Assembly: GCF_002778325.1 (NCBI RefSeq)
Contig: NZ_NESI01000001.1
Location: forward strand, 1-64,000
Direction of reading: 5' to 3'
Length of the DNA: 64,000 nucleotides
From: Limnohabitans sp. B9-3
GTDB lineage: Bacteria > Pseudomonadota > Gammaproteobacteria > Burkholderiales > Burkholderiaceae_C
In this document: positions 27,387-38,099 of the stretch, in pieces
How the letters are laid out: the number at the start of each line of letters is the position of its first letter
Position numbering within the stretch: the stretch's first letter is position 1
The notes under the pieces: model-generated
What the model was told of the DNA's origin: nothing
What the model saw: the letters and a program-made list of their open reading frames with translations, nothing else
Database searches by the model: none
Made by a program: the position numbers and the translations under genes

Positions 27387-28934
27387 TTAGACCAACTTCA
27401 AGGCTTGCAGCTGAGTGGTGACATCCAGAGCCGTTTGACACACCCCATAGATGTAGTGATCAGGTCGAACGATTGCCGCCTGAATTTGATGCTTTTCAAA
27501 CCACTGGCGCAACACACCTTCTGCCTCTGTCAGCGCTGAAGAACCCAGCTTCAGAGATAACAATCCTGGCAAGTGGTGGTGCTGTGCGGCTTGAAGAAAA
27601 TCGTCTCCAACTTCCGCACTGAACACTATCTTCCACCCTGCTGGATAAACATCATCCATGCGAACTTGAGTGCCATCAGATTGAACCAATAAGGGCTGAG
27701 GAAAAATTGAACCACGCGCGGGATGCGCCACAGCCCCAAGCAGACCTGCAGACAAAGCGGGCTGAACATCCTGCCGAGGCATGGGGGTCACAACACCGCC
27801 GCAGTCTGCTAACAATTTCGCATCACGTGCACGCGCTTTTGTAACGTCACGCTCGGTGATGATTTGCCCGATGCCTTTAATGCGCGTTGTCAACTCGATC
27901 ACATGGGCTTTGCGTTCCAAACCATACGAATCCAGCAAAGATTCAGAGGCCTCGTTTTTCAACACCGCTTCCAAGCGCCAGCAAAGATTGACCGCATCGC
28001 GGACCCCTTGGCACATGCCTTGCCCCAAGAACGGTGGTTGCTGGTGCGCGGCATCACCCGCCACAAACACACGACCTTTGCGCCACTGGCTTGCCACAAG
28101 CGCATGAAAACGGTAACTGGCTTGACGCCACAGCGTGCCATCTTGCTGGGTCAACCAAGGCGCCAACAATTTCCAAGTGCCTTCCGGTGTGGCGACTTCT
28201 TTGGGGTCCTCGCCCTCATTGATAGAAATTTCCCAGCGCCTGTGATGGCCAGGCCCGATCACATAAGTCGATGGACGTTCTGGGTTGCAATACTGAACAC
28301 TGGTCTTTGGCAACTTGGCAAGACCATGCGCATTCACCATCACATCCACCACCAGCCAAGGTTCGTCAAAACCCAGATCCTCAAGCGCAATGCCCACCAA
28401 GGAGCGCACCGAACTACTGGCACCATCACAGCCAATCACGTATTTGGCTTTCACCTGCGATGTGTGCCCATCTTCACTTTTGAAACTCAAGGTTGCCAGG
28501 TCGATGTCCTGCGTCAAATCCACCAACGTCCATCCCAGAGCCACCGTCACCGAGGCATGTGACTCTGCATAGTCACGCAAAATTTTCTCAACGGGAGGCT
28601 GTGAAAACACAACGGAAGGCGTGTGTGACAACGGATAGGGCGCTGCCACCGTCGACATTTGCTTGATGACTTGCCCGTCGACCCCATAAAAGACGGAATC
28701 TGAAAAGGGCTCGAGAAATGGTTTGATTTTTTTGCCAATGCCCATGTGCTGAAACACGCGAGAGATTTCATGATCTAACGCAATGGCTCTGGGCTTGTCG
28801 TACACATCGGGCGATTTGTCACACACAAAGGTGCGAATGCCCTTTTTCCCGAGTAATCCTGCAGCAATAGCACCTGTTGGACCAAAACCCACAATCGCTA
28901 CATCGTAGGCATCTTGATTGGCGACTGTGCTCAT
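27387..28934 (-). CDS. FAD-dependent aromatic hydroxylase (MhpA-like)
   Basis: A 515-residue class A flavoprotein monooxygenase. It has the N-terminal FAD fold VAIVGFGPTGAIAAGLLGKKG, the internal CDGASSSVRSL (DG motif) and VFVAGDAAHQQPPFLGQGMCQG (GD motif). A thioredoxin-like C-terminal part follows, as in 3-(3-hydroxyphenyl)propionate and resorcinol hydroxylases. It would hydroxylate a phenolic ring with NAD(P)H and oxygen. It lies 2 bp after the FAA hydrolase stop on the same strand, so translation is coupled. The exact substrate is not readable. Confidence 0.87.
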   Translation of the reverse strand: MSTVANQDAYDVAIVGFGPTGAIAAGLLGKKGIRTFVCDKSPDVYDKPRAIALDHEISRVFQHMGIGKKIKPFLEPFSDSVFYGVDGQVIKQMSTVAAPYPLSHTPSVVFSQPPVEKILRDYAESHASVTVALGWTLVDLTQDIDLATLSFKSEDGHTSQVKAKYVIGCDGASSSVRSLVGIALEDLGFDEPWLVVDVMVNAHGLAKLPKTSVQYCNPERPSTYVIGPGHHRRWEISINEGEDPKEVATPEGTWKLLAPWLTQQDGTLWRQASYRFHALVASQWRKGRVFVAGDAAHQQPPFLGQGMCQGVRDAVNLCWRLEAVLKNEASESLLDSYGLERKAHVIELTTRIKGIGQIITERDVTKARARDAKLLADCGGVVTPMPRQDVQPALSAGLLGAVAHPARGSIFPQPLLVQSDGTQVRMDDVYPAGWKIVFSAEVGDDFLQAAQHHHLPGLLSLKLGSSALTEAEGVLRQWFEKHQIQAAIVRPDHYIYGVCQTALDVTTQLQALKLV

Positions 28935-28936
28935 AC

Positions 28937-29800
28937 TTAGGCGATCTCGCTTTGAATTTTGTTGCGCAACAACCCAATGTGTTCGATTTCAATTTCCACT
29001 GTGTCGCCACTTTTCATCCACACAGGTGGCGTACGTGCTTGTCCCACACCAGCAGGCGTGCCCATGATGATGAGGTCGCCAGGTTCCAGTGTCATGCACT
29101 CTGTCAACAGCTTGATGGTCTCAGCGACGCCCCAAATCATGTCACGGGTATTCGCATCCTGCATGACCTGACCATTCAAGCGGGCTTGAATTTTCAAACC
29201 CGCCGCACCGGGTGGCAATTCATCGGCAGTCACCAGCACAGGGCCAAAGCCACCTGTTTGGTCAAAGTTTTTGCCAATCGTCCACTGCGGTGTTCTCTTT
29301 TGATAATCGCGCACCGAAATGTCGTTGAAGCAGCTGTACCCAAACACACAATCCAATGCGTTGTCCATCGTGGCGTGTTTCACGGTTTTACCAATGACAA
29401 CCGCCAACTCTGCCTCATAGTCCAAACGCTCAGACACTTTAGGAAGAATGGCATCGGCGTTGGGAGCCAACAACGAAGAAGCTGAACGCAAAAAGAACCA
29501 TGGGTACTCAGGCTTATCACGCCCCCCCTCTTTGGCATGGTCAAAGTAATTCAAGCCCAAGCAGATGATTTTTCCAGGCTCCGGCAAGATGGGCGAGAGT
29601 TGCAAACTCGACATCGGTAATCGCTCTGATGTGGAGGTCAACGCATTTTTCGCGGCTGCGGCCAAGTCAACGCCGGACTTCAATGCCAATCGCAAATCGG
29701 CATTGACTTGCGGTTGACACTGGTTCAGATCAATGACTTGATCACCATCGATCAAACCTAAGCGATCTTGACCATTTTTGTGAAACGTTGTGAACTTCAT
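28937..29800 (-). CDS. Fumarylacetoacetate hydrolase family protein
   Basis: A 287-residue FAH-fold enzyme. The catalytic domain carries GKIICLGLNYFDHAKE, the acidic metal site in YEAELAVVIGK, and WTIGKNFDQTGGFGPV followed by LEPGDLIIMGTPAGVG. Members hydrolyse C-C bonds, hydrate 2-oxo-dienoates, or isomerise and decarboxylate ring-cleavage products. ATG 29800 is chosen over a frame extending 41 codons upstream into the VOC gene. Its neighbours, a ring hydroxylase and a VOC dioxygenase-like enzyme, fit a meta-cleavage-type sequence. Confidence 0.87.
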   Translation of the reverse strand: MKFTTFHKNGQDRLGLIDGDQVIDLNQCQPQVNADLRLALKSGVDLAAAAKNALTSTSERLPMSSLQLSPILPEPGKIICLGLNYFDHAKEGGRDKPEYPWFFLRSASSLLAPNADAILPKVSERLDYEAELAVVIGKTVKHATMDNALDCVFGYSCFNDISVRDYQKRTPQWTIGKNFDQTGGFGPVLVTADELPPGAAGLKIQARLNGQVMQDANTRDMIWGVAETIKLLTECMTLEPGDLIIMGTPAGVGQARTPPVWMKSGDTVEIEIEHIGLLRNKIQSEIA

Positions 29801-29823
29801 GATGACTCCGTAGAAACTAATTT

Positions 29824-30726
29824 TTAAGAAACAAAAAGAACCGCTTTTTGCGCATCTTTCAACCGGGGGCTTGGCGGCGGAGATATTCCCCATTGATCCA
29901 CACGACCAGGTGGCCAAGTCCAATCACTCGGTTGACCCGCTTGGTAGCTGTCGTCAATTTGCTCGACCTCTGCGGTGTACTCAACCACCACGTCAAAGGG
30001 ACCGACAAAATAGTTGAACGCGTTGTCTCCTGGGCCATGTCGGCCAGGTCCCCACTCAATGCCGTACCCCGCGTCACGCATGCGCCCACCACCACGCATG
30101 ACGGAGTCCACGTCAGGCATCAAAAAAGCAATGTGATTCAGCGCATCGTTGTCTGTATCCCCTAAGGCAATGCTGTGGTGGTCGCTGTTGCAGCGCATAA
30201 AGGCCATGATGCGTGTTCGGTCTGACAGTGAAAAGTCGAGAACTGTCTCGATGAAGCCGCGTGTTGATTCGACATCATGGCTGTTCAAAACTGCGTGCGC
30301 CAGACGAATGGGTTGGTCACGCGCCTCATGCGCATCGGCATGTAAGTCATCGCCGTGCACCAACTGAAACACGCGACCATCGGGGTCAGCCACCGTGACG
30401 CCAACGCCGCCTCCAGGCTCGTTCAGCTCAGTAACAGGTTTCAGCACTTTGCCACCGGCCGCCAGAGCGGCGCTGGCAACGACATCCAAAGTTGACCGAC
30501 TGCGGGCTCGCAGGGTGACACAACGAATTTTTGCGGGACCTTCTGCTTGATGAAGGGCCAGCAGATGATGATCTGCGCCCGTACCTCTGAAGTAAATGGC
30601 ACCCTCACTGCGAGCAGCAATTTGCAAATGCCAAACGGTTGTGAAGAATTTTTCGGCAACAGCCAAGTCAGGGACATTCAGTGCCACGCTACGCAAAGCG
30701 CTCACGCGGGAAGAAGCATGGGTCAT
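29824..30726 (-). CDS. VOC-family protein, ring-cleavage dioxygenase-like (two domains)
   Basis: A 300-residue protein with two vicinal-oxygen-chelate modules: about 8-125 (LRSVALNVPDLAVAEKFF...) and 140-255 (LAHAVLNSHDVESTRGFI...). In the second module the possible metal ligands are the His of LAHAVLNSHD, the His of LNHIAFLMPD and the Glu of VVVEYTAE. This is the 2-His-1-Glu set of type I extradiol dioxygenases. The first module lacks an obvious set, as usual. It lies 3 bp after the amidohydrolase stop. A role in opening the ring made by the FAD hydroxylase is inferred. Confidence 0.8.
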   Translation of the reverse strand: MTHASSRVSALRSVALNVPDLAVAEKFFTTVWHLQIAARSEGAIYFRGTGADHHLLALHQAEGPAKIRCVTLRARSRSTLDVVASAALAAGGKVLKPVTELNEPGGGVGVTVADPDGRVFQLVHGDDLHADAHEARDQPIRLAHAVLNSHDVESTRGFIETVLDFSLSDRTRIMAFMRCNSDHHSIALGDTDNDALNHIAFLMPDVDSVMRGGGRMRDAGYGIEWGPGRHGPGDNAFNYFVGPFDVVVEYTAEVEQIDDSYQAGQPSDWTWPPGRVDQWGISPPPSPRLKDAQKAVLFVS

Positions 30727-30729
30727 GTA

Positions 30730-31749
30730 CTACTCCGAAATTTTTGGTTCAATGCCAAGAAATCTTCTTGCATTGGCATGGGTTAGTTGTTGAATGACTG
30801 TGTCATCCAAGCCAGCGTTTTGAATGCGCTCAACGGGATGTTTGTCGTGAAAGTTGAAGGGGTAATCCGTCCCAATCATGAGCTGCGACGCACCAAAAGT
30901 CTGCACAAGATGCGCCAGTGTGTACGGATCAAACACCAGTGTGTCGTAATAGAGCTCACGGGCTTGCTCCGTTGGCGAGCGATGCACGCTGTTTTTGAGC
31001 GCGGGAAAGACAGACATGGCCTGCTGCAGGCGAGGCAACAACATCGCCAACGCTCCACCTCCGTGACTGAATGCCAAGCGCAGCTTGGGATAACGTTGCA
31101 TCAAGTTGCCGGTCAACACCGACGCTGCGGCCAATCCGACATCTGTGGGGTAGGCCAACACTTGTTGCAGGGGCGCAGGCCCCACCAAGCGGTCCATGCC
31201 TGTCGGCCTTAATGCATGAACAAAAACAGGCATATCCAACGCCTGGCAGGCCTCAAAAAATGGATCGAATTTTGGGTCACCCATCACCACACCATTGATG
31301 TTGCTGCCTATCTCAACACCACGCAGCCCTAAAACGTGTTTGATGTGGTGCAGCTCTTGGATGGCAAGCGTTATGTCTTGCAAAGGCACAGCCCCCATGC
31401 CCACCAACTGCCCTGCTGACTCATGCACCATGGTCGCAATTTGTTCGTTCAAAAAACGCACCAATTGCGCGCCGTCTGAGGGGGACAACCAGTAAGACAA
31501 CAACTCTGGCATGGGAGAAATGGCCTGCAGCTCTAAACCCATCTCTTGAAAATCAGCCAAGCGACGAGAAGTTGTCCAACACTTGTCTGAGACGGTTCTG
31601 TAATTCTTCCCATCAATCATCACGTGACGATGGCAGGCATCTGCGGGAGCCATGGATGGCCATCCAGAGGGAGTTAGGCCTCCGAGATATTTCGGAAACT
31701 CACCTGGAATGACGTGTGCATGCACGTCCACACCGCAAGCGCATGGCAT
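30730..31749 (-). CDS. Amidohydrolase-2 family enzyme (ACMSD/decarboxylase-like)
   Basis: A 339-residue TIM-barrel metalloenzyme. The metal ligands appear as His10 and His12 in VDVHAHVIP, the His in MPVFVHALRP, a further His in LAFSHGGGAL and the Asp of MIGTDYPFNF. This pattern is shared by ACMS decarboxylase, gamma-resorcylate decarboxylase and oxalomesaconate hydratase. It is the first gene of the leftward catabolic unit, divergent from the LysR gene. It probably decarboxylates or hydrates an aromatic acid or ring-cleavage product; which one is unknown. Confidence 0.82.
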   Translation of the reverse strand: MPCACGVDVHAHVIPGEFPKYLGGLTPSGWPSMAPADACHRHVMIDGKNYRTVSDKCWTTSRRLADFQEMGLELQAISPMPELLSYWLSPSDGAQLVRFLNEQIATMVHESAGQLVGMGAVPLQDITLAIQELHHIKHVLGLRGVEIGSNINGVVMGDPKFDPFFEACQALDMPVFVHALRPTGMDRLVGPAPLQQVLAYPTDVGLAAASVLTGNLMQRYPKLRLAFSHGGGALAMLLPRLQQAMSVFPALKNSVHRSPTEQARELYYDTLVFDPYTLAHLVQTFGASQLMIGTDYPFNFHDKHPVERIQNAGLDDTVIQQLTHANARRFLGIEPKISE

Positions 31750-31841
31750 GTCTCGTCTCCAATGTTTTCATGCCAACCGGACTGGCAAGTTAATTTGTTC
31801 GAAGGAGTCTAGGGAGCGCTCTATCATTCGTCCAGTCAATT

Positions 31842-31855
31842 TTATGAATACATAA
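31842..31855. promoter_or_regulatory. Palindrome in the LysR/amidohydrolase divergent spacer
   Basis: TTATGAATACATAA is a TTATG-N4-CATAA inverted repeat 10 bp before the LysR gene start and about 95 bp from the amidohydrolase start. It is a candidate binding or autoregulation site for the LysR protein. The other LysR gene in the window (42805) is preceded by a similar TTATG-N8-CATAA repeat. Confidence 0.45.
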
Positions 31856-31865
31856 TATCCACCCT

Positions 31866-32774
31866 ATGGATATTAGATCTTTAGACTTGAACCTCTTGGT
31901 GGTGTTTGATGCCATGCTGCAGCAGCAAAATGTAACCAAAGCTGCTGAGGCCATCAAGCTCAGCCAACCCGCGATGAGTGCGGCAATTTCAAGACTTCGC
32001 GTCTTATTTGACGATCAGCTCTTCGTTCGGACGGGCTCAGGCATGGCACCAACACCGAAAGCACAGGCTTTGAGTCCAAGCATACGTCTGGTGGTGCAAA
32101 CCATAAAGACCGACATCTTGCTGCCTAAAAAGTTTGATCCTTCAGCCACCGATCGAACGTTCACACTGGTAACGCCTGATATTGCTGAGGTTAATTTTTT
32201 ACCCCGACTGCTATCGGAGTTGGCTGTGAAATCGCCACACCTCAACCTGAGAACCTTGGCAATGCCAAGAGAGGCGGCTGCAGATTCATTAGCGTCTGGC
32301 TCGGCAGACATGGCCATCGGATATTTTCCAGACCTGCACAAAGCTGGATTTTTTCAGCAGAAGCTCATCACCAACACGCATGTCTGTTTAGTTAGAAAAA
32401 AACACCCCGATGTGGGAGACAAAATAACAAATACGCAATTCCTGCAAGCTTCACACGCCGTTGTTAAACCCGATGGACGTGAACACCTTTTTGAACATTT
32501 TTTACAAAGCAAGGGGATCAAACGGCGTGTAGTGGTTGAGCTTTCGCACTTTATGAGCCTGCTCCCCATCATCGAAACGTCTAACTTGGTGGCCACAGTC
32601 CCCAAAGATCTTGCAGAATTTTTTGTCCAACATGGCGAGGTTCGGTATGTACCGACCCCTATGAAATCACCTGTGATTGATGTGCACTTGTTTTGGCATC
32701 AACGCTTTCAGAAGGATTCGGCACATATCTGGATGCGGCAAATCATTCACAACTTGTTCAGCAACAAAAATTAA
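31866..32774 (+). CDS. LysR-type regulator of the aromatic catabolic unit
   Basis: A 302-residue regulator. The N-terminal winged helix (MDIRSLDLNLLVVFDAML... TKAAEAIKLSQPAMSAAISRL) is of the NodD-like group, with the effector-binding domain from about residue 90. It is transcribed away from the five-gene unit at 26373-31749, the usual arrangement of a LysR protein and its target. It most likely activates that unit when the substrate or an intermediate is present. Confidence 0.9.
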   Translation: MDIRSLDLNLLVVFDAMLQQQNVTKAAEAIKLSQPAMSAAISRLRVLFDDQLFVRTGSGMAPTPKAQALSPSIRLVVQTIKTDILLPKKFDPSATDRTFTLVTPDIAEVNFLPRLLSELAVKSPHLNLRTLAMPREAAADSLASGSADMAIGYFPDLHKAGFFQQKLITNTHVCLVRKKHPDVGDKITNTQFLQASHAVVKPDGREHLFEHFLQSKGIKRRVVVELSHFMSLLPIIETSNLVATVPKDLAEFFVQHGEVRYVPTPMKSPVIDVHLFWHQRFQKDSAHIWMRQIIHNLFSNKN

Positions 32775-32845
32775 GCGAATTGAGGCTGTGAATGTTTTGC
32801 TCTATCGCGTTGAACAGCCAACGCCTTAGGATCTTTCAAGGTTAA

Positions 32846-34018
32846 TTAACGCGACAAATCCTGCATCACCTTGATCAAATCCGACTTGCCCTCAAAGCCA
32901 ATGCCCGGCAGATCTGGCATGCTGATGAAGCTGTTCTCCACCTTCACGCCATCTGGGAAGCCACCGAAGGGTTGGAACAAATCTGGGTAACTTTCGTTGC
33001 CACCCAGCCCCAAACCCGCCGCGATGTTCAGCGACATTTGGTGGCCACCATGCGGGACGCAACGGCTGGCTGACCAGCCGTGCTCTTTGAGCATGTCCAA
33101 GGTGCGCAGGTACTCCACCAAGCCATAGCTCAAAGCGCAGTCAAACTGCAACCAATCGCGGTCAGGGCGCATGCCGCCATAGCGAATGAGGTTGCGCGCG
33201 TCTTGCATGGAGAACAGGTTTTCGCCGGTGGCCATGGGGTTCTTGTAGTAGCTGCGCAGGGTTTGTTGCAGCTCATAGTCGAGTGGGTCGCCCGCCTCTT
33301 CGTACCAAAACAAATCGTATTGCGATAAGGCTTTGGCATAGGCCACGGCGGTGTCACGGTCAAAGCGACCGTTGGCATCGACGCACAATTTTTGGCCGTC
33401 TTGCAGCACGCTCAAGACCGAGTCGATGCGGCGCAAATCTTCGTCCAAAGAAGCGCCACCAATTTTTTGCTTCACCACCGAGTAGCCGCGGTCGATGTAG
33501 CTTCGCATTTCGTCTTTGAGCTTTTCGTGGTCTTGGCCCGGGTAGTAATAACCACCTGCCGCGTACACAAACACACGGCGGTTGGGCTGGCCGTTGCCAT
33601 AGCGATCTGCCAACAACTGGAACAAGGGCTTGCCTTCAATCTTGGCAACAGCGTCCCACACCGCCATGTCGATGGTGCCCATGGCCACCGAACGTTCGCC
33701 GTGTCCACCTGGCTTTTCATTGGTGAACATCGTGGCCCAAATCTTATGAGGGTCTAGGTTGTTGCCACTGTCGTCAAGCAAGCTCTCAGGCTTGGCTTCC
33801 AGCACGCGAGGGATGAATCGCTCGCGCATCAACATCCCCTGCCCGTAGCGACCGTTCGAGTTAAAGCCATAGCCCACCACAGGCTTGCCATCGCGAATCA
33901 CATCGGTGATGACGGCAACAAGGCTCAAGGTCATTTTGCTAAAGTCGATGTAGGCATTGCGGATCGGCGAGCTGATCGGCAAGGTGACTTCTCTGATTTC
34001 TACGATTTTCATTTTCAA
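32846..34018 (-). CDS. tarD: D-tartrate dehydratase (enolase superfamily)
   Basis: A 390-residue enolase-superfamily enzyme closely following, from memory, the Bradyrhizobium D(-)-tartrate dehydratase along its length. Catalytic residues all fall at the expected spacing: Lys183 and Lys185 (VVKQKIGG), metal ligands Asp214, Glu240 and Glu266, and His323 in VPHGGHQMSLNIAAGLG. The reaction gives oxaloacetate from D-tartrate. It lies 69 bp after modC on the same strand and about 8 kb from the tartrate dehydrogenase module, so the cell seems equipped for more than one tartrate isomer. Confidence 0.93.
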   Translation of the reverse strand: MKMKIVEIREVTLPISSPIRNAYIDFSKMTLSLVAVITDVIRDGKPVVGYGFNSNGRYGQGMLMRERFIPRVLEAKPESLLDDSGNNLDPHKIWATMFTNEKPGGHGERSVAMGTIDMAVWDAVAKIEGKPLFQLLADRYGNGQPNRRVFVYAAGGYYYPGQDHEKLKDEMRSYIDRGYSVVKQKIGGASLDEDLRRIDSVLSVLQDGQKLCVDANGRFDRDTAVAYAKALSQYDLFWYEEAGDPLDYELQQTLRSYYKNPMATGENLFSMQDARNLIRYGGMRPDRDWLQFDCALSYGLVEYLRTLDMLKEHGWSASRCVPHGGHQMSLNIAAGLGLGGNESYPDLFQPFGGFPDGVKVENSFISMPDLPGIGFEGKSDLIKVMQDLSR

Positions 34019-34087
34019 TTCCTCATTGATTCAAGTCGTTGTCTGTTCAATTGCAATAAGTCAGGGCTTGAGAGCAAGGCATGGGTT

Positions 34088-35176
34088 TTACTTTACCAAT
34101 GCCACTGATTTCACCTGCGCCCAAACGTTCATGCCCACCTGCAGCCCCAGCTCATGCACCCCACGCGCAGTGACGCGCGCCAGCAGCACCGTGTTGCCAC
34201 AGCGCAAGCGCAGCAAGGTTTGCGATGGGTGCGCATCGGGCGTGATGGCGTCCACCACGCAGGGCACGTGGTTTTGAATGCTGGTGTGTGTGGCCTCTTG
34301 CAGGGTCACGCTCACGTCACGCGCCAGCACGCGCAGACGCACGGTTTGGCCCACTGCTAAGCCGCTGTCACGCACCCACAGTGCACCACCGGGAAAGCCG
34401 ACTTGGGCCAAATGCCACTGGGTGTCGATGGCTAGCACGATGCCTGTGAGCAACGCGCCTGCATCCTCGCCCACCACCACGGGTAGATTGGCTTGGGTCA
34501 GCACTTCGGCCACAGGGCCATTGGCTTGCACGCGCCCTTCGTTCATCACCACGAGCGTGTCGGCCAAGCGGGCCACTTCGTCTACCGCGTGGGTGACGTA
34601 AAGCATGGGTATGTTCAAGTCATCGCGCAGCTTTTCTAACCACGGCAGCACTTCTTGTCGGCGCGCGTGGTCGAGCGAAGCCAAGGGTTCATCGAGCAAC
34701 AACAAGCGCGGCTGCGTGACCAAGGCACGGGCAATGGCCACGCGTTGGCGCTCGCCCCCCGAAAGTTCGTGGCTGCGGCGCTTGAGCAAGTGGCCAATAC
34801 CCAGCAGCTCGATGGTTTGCTGTTGCACGGCTTGGCTCATCGCGTTACGACTCTGCTTTTCAGCGCGTTGGTGACCATAGGCCAAATTGCCCGCCACGTC
34901 CAAATGGTCAAACAGCGATGCTTCTTGAAACACATAGCCCAAGGCACGTTGGTGCGTGGGCAGGCGCACACCTTTAGCGTCGTCTTGCCAAACTTCATGG
35001 CCCAGTTGCACCACGCCACGGGCCGAGGGCTCTAGCCCAGCCACGCAACGCAGCAGCGTGGTTTTGCCGCAGCCCGAGGGGCCAAAAATAACTGTGATGC
35101 CATGCGCGGGCAACTGCACATCGACCGACACATCAAAGTCGGCGCGTGCCATATCGAGCTGCAAATGGAGGTTCAT
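34088..35176 (-). CDS. modC: Molybdate ABC importer ATPase
   Basis: A 362-residue ATPase. Walker A is [14 protein letters not shown], signature [15 protein letters not shown], and Walker [19 protein letters not shown]-terminal mop/TOBE domain of about 140 residues, typical for ModC, binds oxyanion. It overlaps modB by 4 bp. Molybdate uptake supports the molybdenum cofactor of the xanthine dehydrogenase encoded at 43.7-48.4 kb. Confidence 0.93.
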   Translation of the reverse strand: MNLHLQLDMARADFDVSVDVQLPAHGITVIFGPSGCGKTTLLRCVAGLEPSARGVVQLGHEVWQDDAKGVRLPTHQRALGYVFQEASLFDHLDVAGNLAYGHQRAEKQSRNAMSQAVQQQTIELLGIGHLLKRRSHELSGGERQRVAIARALVTQPRLLLLDEPLASLDHARRQEVLPWLEKLRDDLNIPMLYVTHAVDEVARLADTLVVMNEGRVQANGPVAEVLTQANLPVVVGEDAGALLTGIVLAIDTQWHLAQVGFPGGALWVRDSGLAVGQTVRLRVLARDVSVTLQEATHTSIQNHVPCVVDAITPDAHPSQTLLRLRCGNTVLLARVTARGVHELGLQVGMNVWAQVKSVALVK

Positions 35177-35883
35177 GCCACCACCTTTTGGCCACGATTG
35201 GCGTGCCGATGAGGACGACGGTTAAACCACGACAAACCCAACAACACCACAAACGAAAACACCAACATCACACCGGCAAGACCATGCGCTTGGGAATAAT
35301 CCATCGCCTCCACATGGCCATAAATTTGGGTGGACACCACGCGCGTTTTGTCGGGGATGTTGCCGCCAATCATCAGCACCACACCAAACTCACCCACCGT
35401 ATGGGCAAAGCTCAGCATGGCAGCCATCACAAAACCAGGCTTGGCCAAGGGCACGGCCACGGTGAAGAACGCATCCCACTTGCTCGCCCGCAAGGTGGCT
35501 GCCACCTCCATCGGGCGAGTGCCCATGGCTTCAAACGCGTTGACCAACGGCTGCACGGCAAACGGTAGGGAATAAACGATGGAGCCCAATACCAAGCCCC
35601 AAAAGCTGAACGCCAAGGTGCCCCACCCCGCCCACTGCGTGAAGTGGCCAATGGGGCCATTGGGACCCAAGGCGATCAACAAATAAAAACCCAACACCGT
35701 GGGCGGCAAGACCAAAGGCAGCGCAACGAGCGAAGCCACAGGCGCGCGCCAAGCAGAGCGCGTGTGCGCCAGCCACCAAGCCACAGGCGTGGCCAGCAAC
35801 AGCAGCAACACCGTGGTAACGCTGGCGAGTTGCAGCGTCAGCGCAATGGCTTGGACATCTTCGACACTTAAATTCATGGCCAC
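35173..35883 (-). CDS. modB: Molybdate ABC importer permease
   Basis: A 236-residue membrane protein with five to six hydrophobic segments. Features typical of ModB are [18 protein letters not shown] and the EAA-type coupling loop [22 protein letters not shown]. It follows modA by 39 bp and overlaps modC by 4 bp. Confidence 0.93.
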   Translation of the reverse strand: MAMNLSVEDVQAIALTLQLASVTTVLLLLLATPVAWWLAHTRSAWRAPVASLVALPLVLPPTVLGFYLLIALGPNGPIGHFTQWAGWGTLAFSFWGLVLGSIVYSLPFAVQPLVNAFEAMGTRPMEVAATLRASKWDAFFTVAVPLAKPGFVMAAMLSFAHTVGEFGVVLMIGGNIPDKTRVVSTQIYGHVEAMDYSQAHGLAGVMLVFSFVVLLGLSWFNRRPHRHANRGQKVVA

Positions 35884-35922
35884 ACTTTACTAGGCAAGTG
35901 CTTCGTCACCACCATGGCTGTG

Positions 35923-36762
<840 letters not shown>

Positions 36763-37977
36763 TTATTGCAAGGCAGCGCCAGCCTCGTACCAACGCTTGA
36801 TCACCGCACGCTCGGCCTCGGTGATGCCAGTGGCGTTGTTCATGGGCATTTGTTGGGTCACCACTGCTTGTTGATAAATGCCCAAGGCATGTTGCTTGAC
36901 GCCATCGGGCGTATCCAAGCGCACATTTTTCATTTGCACTTGTTCGCCGTGGCAGCTTTGGCAGCGCTGCACAAAAATGGCATTCACTTCGGCGAAGGTC
37001 ACTGGTGCCGTGCTAACTGGCGCTGGCACGGTTAAAGGCGCTGGCCGCATCCACACAATCACACTGAGCAAAATCACCACGCCGGCAATGGCAAACGGCA
37101 GCGGATTCTTGGCGCGGCCCAAATGGTAACCATGGCGTTGCACAAAGAACTGGCGAATCAAGGCACCCGCCAACATCATCATCACCAAGGTGATCCAGTT
37201 GTTCTTGTGTGTGTACAAAAAGCTGTAATGGTTGCTGAGCATCGCAAAAATGACAGGCAACGTGAAATAGGTGTTGTGCACGCTGCGCTGCTTGCCGCGC
37301 TTACCGTGTGTGGCCAATTCTTTGGGATCCATCGCCACGCCTGAGGTCATGGCAGCCACCACTTTGCGTTGGCCAGGGATGATCCAAAAAAACACGTTGG
37401 CGCTCATGGCCGTGGCAATCATCGCGCCCACCAGAAGGAAGGCCGCGCGTCCTGCGAACAGCTGGCATGACAACCAAGCCGCAAACGCTACCACCACAAT
37501 CATCAAACAAGCCACTGTTCGCTCGCCGTTTTCACGGAAGCCAAACACACGACACACCACGTCATAGATGAACCAAAACGCGACCAAGAAACTGAGTGCT
37601 GCCGTGATGGCTGCCGCAGGCGACCAATCCATGAGCGACTTGTCAATCAAGAACGTGCCCGCGTTCCACAAGTAAAGCACCGTGAACAAGCCAAAGCCTG
37701 TGAGCCAGGTGGAATAGCTTTCCCAATAAAACCAATGCAGCTTGGTGTGAATCTTCTTCGGAGCCACCATGTACTTTTGCGGGTTGTAAAAACCACCGCC
37801 ATGCACGGCCCACATCGCGCCGTCCACACCTTTTTCCAGCAGGTCGGGTGAGTTGGGTTTGATGAGGTTGTTGTCTAAAAAGACAAAGTAAAACGAAGAG
37901 CCGATCCAGGCAATGGCGGTGATGACGTGCACCCAACGCAACAGCAGGTTGGCCCAGTCTAAAAAATATGCGTCCAT
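36763..37977 (-). CDS. puuD: Membrane urate hydroxylase with cytochrome c domain
   Basis: A 404-residue integral membrane enzyme that oxidises urate to 5-hydroxyisourate and passes electrons to the respiratory chain. The N-terminal part has about eight membrane helices, beginning LRWVHVITAIAWIGSSFYF, with conserved HWFYWESYSTW. The C-terminal periplasmic part is a c-type cytochrome with haem motif CQSCH and a distal Met segment (TQQMPMNN). This is the form of urate oxidase used by many Burkholderiales in place of a soluble uricase. It lies upstream of modABC and downstream of a TGTATACA site. Confidence 0.93.
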   Translation of the reverse strand: MDAYFLDWANLLLRWVHVITAIAWIGSSFYFVFLDNNLIKPNSPDLLEKGVDGAMWAVHGGGFYNPQKYMVAPKKIHTKLHWFYWESYSTWLTGFGLFTVLYLWNAGTFLIDKSLMDWSPAAAITAALSFLVAFWFIYDVVCRVFGFRENGERTVACLMIVVVAFAAWLSCQLFAGRAAFLLVGAMIATAMSANVFFWIIPGQRKVVAAMTSGVAMDPKELATHGKRGKQRSVHNTYFTLPVIFAMLSNHYSFLYTHKNNWITLVMMMLAGALIRQFFVQRHGYHLGRAKNPLPFAIAGVVILLSVIVWMRPAPLTVPAPVSTAPVTFAEVNAIFVQRCQSCHGEQVQMKNVRLDTPDGVKQHALGIYQQAVVTQQMPMNNATGITEAERAVIKRWYEAGAALQ

Positions 37978-38099
37978 GTCGAGACCTCAATCACTGGGTT
38001 CAAAGTTTGTCGTTCACCACTGCGGGCACTGTGAAGACATGAGGGTCGCGAACTAGGGCTTGGTCAAAGCTCTGCTCCGCTGCGACAGGTGTTCAGAAG

